Below, piece after piece: positions 61,456-64,000 of a DNA stretch of 64,000 nt (positions are counted from its first letter, which is position 1; every line of letters starts with the position of its first letter). The notes under the pieces were generated by a model. The model had not been told where the DNA came from. It saw only the letters and a list, made by a program, of their open reading frames with translations, and ran no database searches. The stretch spans positions 62,001 to 126,000 of the forward strand of contig JADJYF010000026.1 in assembly GCA_016719885.1 (NCBI GenBank). Direction: 5' to 3'. The translations under genes were made by a program, and so were the position numbers. The DNA is from Pseudomonadota bacterium (GTDB taxonomy: Bacteria > Pseudomonadota > Gammaproteobacteria > Ga0077536).

Positions 61456-61767
61456 TCAGCCGCCGCCCTTGTGAAAGGCCATGTCGAAGCGCTGCAGGAA
61501 GGCGGCAAGCTCGACGGCATCGAGGTTGCTGAAAACGAGTTCGATGTCGACCATCGGCAGGCACAGTGAAGCAATGCGCCGCTGACGCTGCGGCGACACG
61601 CTGGCCACCAGCCGCGCGCCCTGCGGCCACTCGGCGTGGATGGCGAGACCTTCGCGCCGCCAGGCAAGGCCTTCGAGCACCCTCGGCAGCACCCTGAAAA
61701 AATCATCGTGGGACATGCCCATCGCGGGGCGCTCGACGCGCACCGCGCTCGATTCAGGCCCGTTCAT
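61456..61767 (-). CDS. unrecognised small protein of about 103 residues
   Basis: This encodes about 103 residues from the ATG at 61767. It begins inside the end of the sulfotransferase gene (14-base overlap), so it is probably co-translated. It contains SHDDFFRVLPRVLEGL, LPMVDIELVFSNLDAVELAAFLQRFDMAFH and no metal or nucleotide motif. I do not recognise the family. It may be a partner for the upstream TPR-sulfotransferase or the MoaD/ThiS-like protein. Confidence 0.55.
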   Translation of the reverse strand: MNGPESSAVRVERPAMGMSHDDFFRVLPRVLEGLAWRREGLAIHAEWPQGARLVASVSPQRQRRIASLCLPMVDIELVFSNLDAVELAAFLQRFDMAFHKGGG

Positions 61768-63772
61768 CGACTCCGCCCAAGACACCGGCCGTCGTGAGCG
61801 CCAAGGTCAGCGGCGCCAGCGCCTCGGCGTAGTGACGCCAGTGCTCGCGCGCCTCGCCGTACAAGGGCCTGCGCACCTGCCATTGGCTGGCGGTGGTCAC
61901 GGCGCGCCGCGATTGGTGGAAGCGCAGGCAGGCATCCTGCCAGGGCAGCCCGAGGAACTCGATGAGGCGCCGGCTCTGCCCTTCCTGGTCGTCGAGCAAA
62001 GCCTCGTAGTCGAGGTCCAGCATGGAGACGGCCAGGCGCTCGCGCCAATGGTCCATCAGCCGCCGGTAGCCGACATAGGCCTCGGCCAGGCTGTCGAGGT
62101 CATAGGAATAGGGATGGCTGCCGGCCAGGTCGCGAGTGAATATTGAGTGGCAGGTGGCGAGCGGTTCGCGGCGGCAGTGAATCACCCGGGCGTGCGGGAA
62201 CAGCGCCGCGATGACGCCTAGATACAGGAAGTTGTACGGCATCTTGTCGGTCACGCGTAGCGCGCGCGGGTCGCGCGCCGCGAGCAGGGCCAGGTAGCGC
62301 GGCGCGAGCTGACCCATCTCGGCAAGACGTCGCGCGAGGCCGCGCGGATAGCCGCTGCCGTGCCCGTCACGACGCACCAAGGCCGGCACCTGGGCGGGAA
62401 AGAACACCAGTTCGCCGGCGCCATGGACATCGGAGTGGCTGGCGACGATCTGTTCGACCAGGGTCGTGCCCGCGCGCGGCATGCCGAGGATGAACACCGG
62501 CCGTTCGCTGGGATCGGCGAGGTTCGCGGCCCGGCGCATGAAATCCTCGGAAAAGGTCTCGATGACGGCGTTGATGAAATCGCGCTGGCCGGCGCGATCG
62601 AAAGGCACTTCCTGTCGACGCAGAGCGTTCGCCGCACTGAAACTGGCGAACGCGGCGCCGTAGTCGCCGCGGCGGTCGCGCAATCGGCCTTGCGCGAACA
62701 GCAATTGGCTGCGTGCGCCGGGCGCGGCCTGGGACACGAGCGCGGCGTCGATGCGTCGCTCGAGATCCTCGGCTTCGTCATCGTCGCCGACCATTTCCGC
62801 CAGGTTGCGCAGCGCTTCCGCGTGTCCGGGCGCGAGCGCCAGGGCGCGCCCGAAGGCCCGACGCGCAGCGTCCGCCTCGCCCCGCGCGCCCAGCGCCATG
62901 CCAACGTGGTTGGCATGCTGGGGATTGTCCGGCGCCAGGTTCTCGGCCGCCTGGAAGCTCGCGGCCGCCTCCTCCACCTGGCCGAGGCTGAACTGCACCA
63001 GGCCCAACTGATCGCGCAGACCCGCGCCGTCGGGCGCAAGGCTGGCGGCACGCGCCAGCGCCTCGGCCGCGCCCTCCAGGTCGCCGGCGCGCCGCTGGCA
63101 CAGCGCCAGCAATTCCCAGGCCGACCACGGTGTATCGTCCAGCGCCAGCGCGCGCCGGCAGGCGGCGATGGCTTGTTCGACGCGCCCGGCGCCGGCCAAG
63201 GCCCGCGCCAGGCCGAGCTGACCGGGCGCGAAACGCGGCGCGAGCTGCGTGACCTTGTGCAGGAACTGCGCCGCTTCATCCATGCGCCCCGCTTCGAACA
63301 GCAGGTTGCCAAGATTGTTGGCGGCATCGACGTAGTCGGCGCGCTGGCGCAGGGCCGCGCGGTAATGCTTCTCGGCGACCGCGTTCTGTCCCTCGGCGAG
63401 GCAGGCGTTGCCACAGTTGAAATGCGCTTCGGGAAAACGCGCGCGCGCCGCCAGCGCCCGTTCGAACAGCGGTCGCGCCGCCGCCGCGTCGCCGGTCGAC
63501 ATCAGGGCCATGCCGAGATTGTTGTTGAGATCGGCGTCGCCGGGCGTGTGGTTCACGGCTTCGCGCAGCAGTTGAATGCCGGCCGTGAGGTTGCCGCTCT
63601 GGCAGGCGATGACGCCCAGCGCGCCGACGGCGGCGGCATGGGAAGGATCGCGGCGCAGGATCTCGCGGTAGAGGTACTCGGCCTGGCGCAGATCACCCGC
63701 CGCGTGCAGGCGCTGCGCGTTGTCGAACAAGGGCTGCGTGCCGAGCGCGGCCTCGTGCGGGGGCAGGGTCAT
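61754..63772 (-). CDS. TPR-repeat protein with C-terminal sulfotransferase domain
   Basis: This 672-residue protein has about nine to ten TPR units at residues 15-380 (repeated WxxLG..Y..A..F..A..P patterns, e.g. LGMALMSTGDAAAARPLFERALAARA). A sulfotransferase domain (about 415-670) has the PAPS-binding loop FILGMPRAGTTLVEQIVASH, then VTDKMPYNFLYLG and HCRREPLATCHSIF. Proteins of this architecture sulfate unknown acceptors, often secreted or protein substrates, with TPRs binding the target. It is in one unit with the MoaD/ThiS-like and 103-residue genes. Confidence 0.9.
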   Translation of the reverse strand: MTLPPHEAALGTQPLFDNAQRLHAAGDLRQAEYLYREILRRDPSHAAAVGALGVIACQSGNLTAGIQLLREAVNHTPGDADLNNNLGMALMSTGDAAAARPLFERALAARARFPEAHFNCGNACLAEGQNAVAEKHYRAALRQRADYVDAANNLGNLLFEAGRMDEAAQFLHKVTQLAPRFAPGQLGLARALAGAGRVEQAIAACRRALALDDTPWSAWELLALCQRRAGDLEGAAEALARAASLAPDGAGLRDQLGLVQFSLGQVEEAAASFQAAENLAPDNPQHANHVGMALGARGEADAARRAFGRALALAPGHAEALRNLAEMVGDDDEAEDLERRIDAALVSQAAPGARSQLLFAQGRLRDRRGDYGAAFASFSAANALRRQEVPFDRAGQRDFINAVIETFSEDFMRRAANLADPSERPVFILGMPRAGTTLVEQIVASHSDVHGAGELVFFPAQVPALVRRDGHGSGYPRGLARRLAEMGQLAPRYLALLAARDPRALRVTDKMPYNFLYLGVIAALFPHARVIHCRREPLATCHSIFTRDLAGSHPYSYDLDSLAEAYVGYRRLMDHWRERLAVSMLDLDYEALLDDQEGQSRRLIEFLGLPWQDACLRFHQSRRAVTTASQWQVRRPLYGEAREHWRHYAEALAPLTLALTTAGVLGGVDERA

Positions 63773-63790
63773 GGGTCTCGCGGTGGCGCG

Positions 63791-64000
63791 TCAGCCGCCC
63801 GCCACCGGCGGCCAGATGGCAAGTGCGTCGCCGGCTTTCAGCATGGGACGGTCGCGATCTTCGGGCTCGACGTACAGGCCATTGATCAGGATGAGGTGGG
63901 CCGACGGGCGCGGCACATGGAAGCGGTCGATGACCTCGTGCACCGTGGTGTCGGGGTCGACATCGATCTCGACGATATTGCGGACTGCGTCACTGGGCAG
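63791..64000 (-). CDS. MoaD/ThiS-like ubiquitin-fold sulfur carrier, C-terminal part
   Basis: The minus-strand frame runs open from the window edge to a TGA at 63791, showing 69 residues. It has IVEIDVDPDTTVHEVIDRF, HLILINGLYVEPEDRDRPML and ends LAIWPPVAGG. The beta-grasp spacing and terminal Gly-Gly are those of MoaD/ThiS-type carriers that are adenylated and thiocarboxylated. It is distinct from moaD at 40571. It is 18 bases upstream of the TPR-sulfotransferase gene. Confidence 0.8.
   Translation of the reverse strand: MPSDAVRNIVEIDVDPDTTVHEVIDRFHVPRPSAHLILINGLYVEPEDRDRPMLKAGDALAIWPPVAGG

Overview
This is a 64 kb stretch of GC-rich bacterial chromosome. It is densely coding, with many 1 to 4 base start/stop overlaps and GTG or TTG starts. 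I see no rRNA, tRNA, IS element, phage gene or CRISPR array. MazG, HrpA, AmpG, TgpA, an Lpp-like lipoprotein, an outer-membrane porin and a 24-residue PqqA ending in NR point to a Gram-negative proteobacterium, most likely a gammaproteobacterium. The species cannot be named from sequence alone.

Layout. 1-5.6 kb: end of mazG, an HNH nuclease, a small exported protein, an Ala-rich lipoprotein with a clear terminator, an L,D-transpeptidase, a DUF423 membrane protein, a phytase-like esterase, moaB and an Hsp15-type S4 protein. 5.6-9.9 kb: a MoxR / DUF58 / TgpA-transglutaminase operon. 9.9-15.4 kb: an unrecognised protein, a carboxymuconolactone-decarboxylase-like/Rieske fusion and HrpA. 15.5-19.8 kb: a frameshifted PP2C-transmembrane-SUMF1 fusion, a GFA-type zinc protein, a threonine aldolase and an SMP-30 lactonase. 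20-25.4 kb: a three-subunit molybdenum hydroxylase with a beta-keto acid cleavage enzyme and a CoxG-like protein. 25.4-33 kb: DUF1499, AmiS/UreI, an SGNH + MBOAT O-acetylation pair, an epoxide hydrolase-like protein, an acetoacetate decarboxylase-like protein and a frameshifted DUF3300 protein. 33-42 kb: a metallophosphoesterase, AmpG and a CYTH protein, then a nearly complete molybdenum cofactor set (moaA, mobA, mobB, moeA, moaE, moaD, moaC, mogA) with pqqB inside it. 42-52.4 kb: an accessory acyl-CoA cluster with two acyl-CoA dehydrogenases, a nitroreductase, a PaaK-like ligase, a two-subunit B12-dependent acyl-CoA mutase of unknown substrate, an AhpD-like protein and an exported nitronate monooxygenase-like protein. 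52.5-56.8 kb: a coupled DUF447-mfnB-pcd operon (methanofuran / tetrahydromethanopterin type) followed by pqqA-C-D-E. 56.8-64 kb: folP, prolyl iminopeptidase, a SHOCT protein, a porin, a TPR-sulfotransferase and the end of a MoaD/ThiS-like gene.

The unifying theme is cofactors. Molybdopterin, PQQ, a pterin/methanofuran-type C1 carrier route and B12 all appear close to enzymes that could use them, notably the Mo hydroxylase and the B12 mutase. PQQ plus MfnB/DUF447/PCD suggests, but does not prove, methylotrophic or formaldehyde-oxidising ability. No PQQ dehydrogenase, fae, mtdB or fhc gene lies in the window. No recognisable transcription regulator is present either.

Two copies of an 80-81 bp palindromic REP pair occur. 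Its outer TAG serves as the stop codon of three genes. Three genes (PP2C-SUMF1, DUF3300, mutase large subunit) are each broken by a one-base shift, which may be real or may be sequence error.
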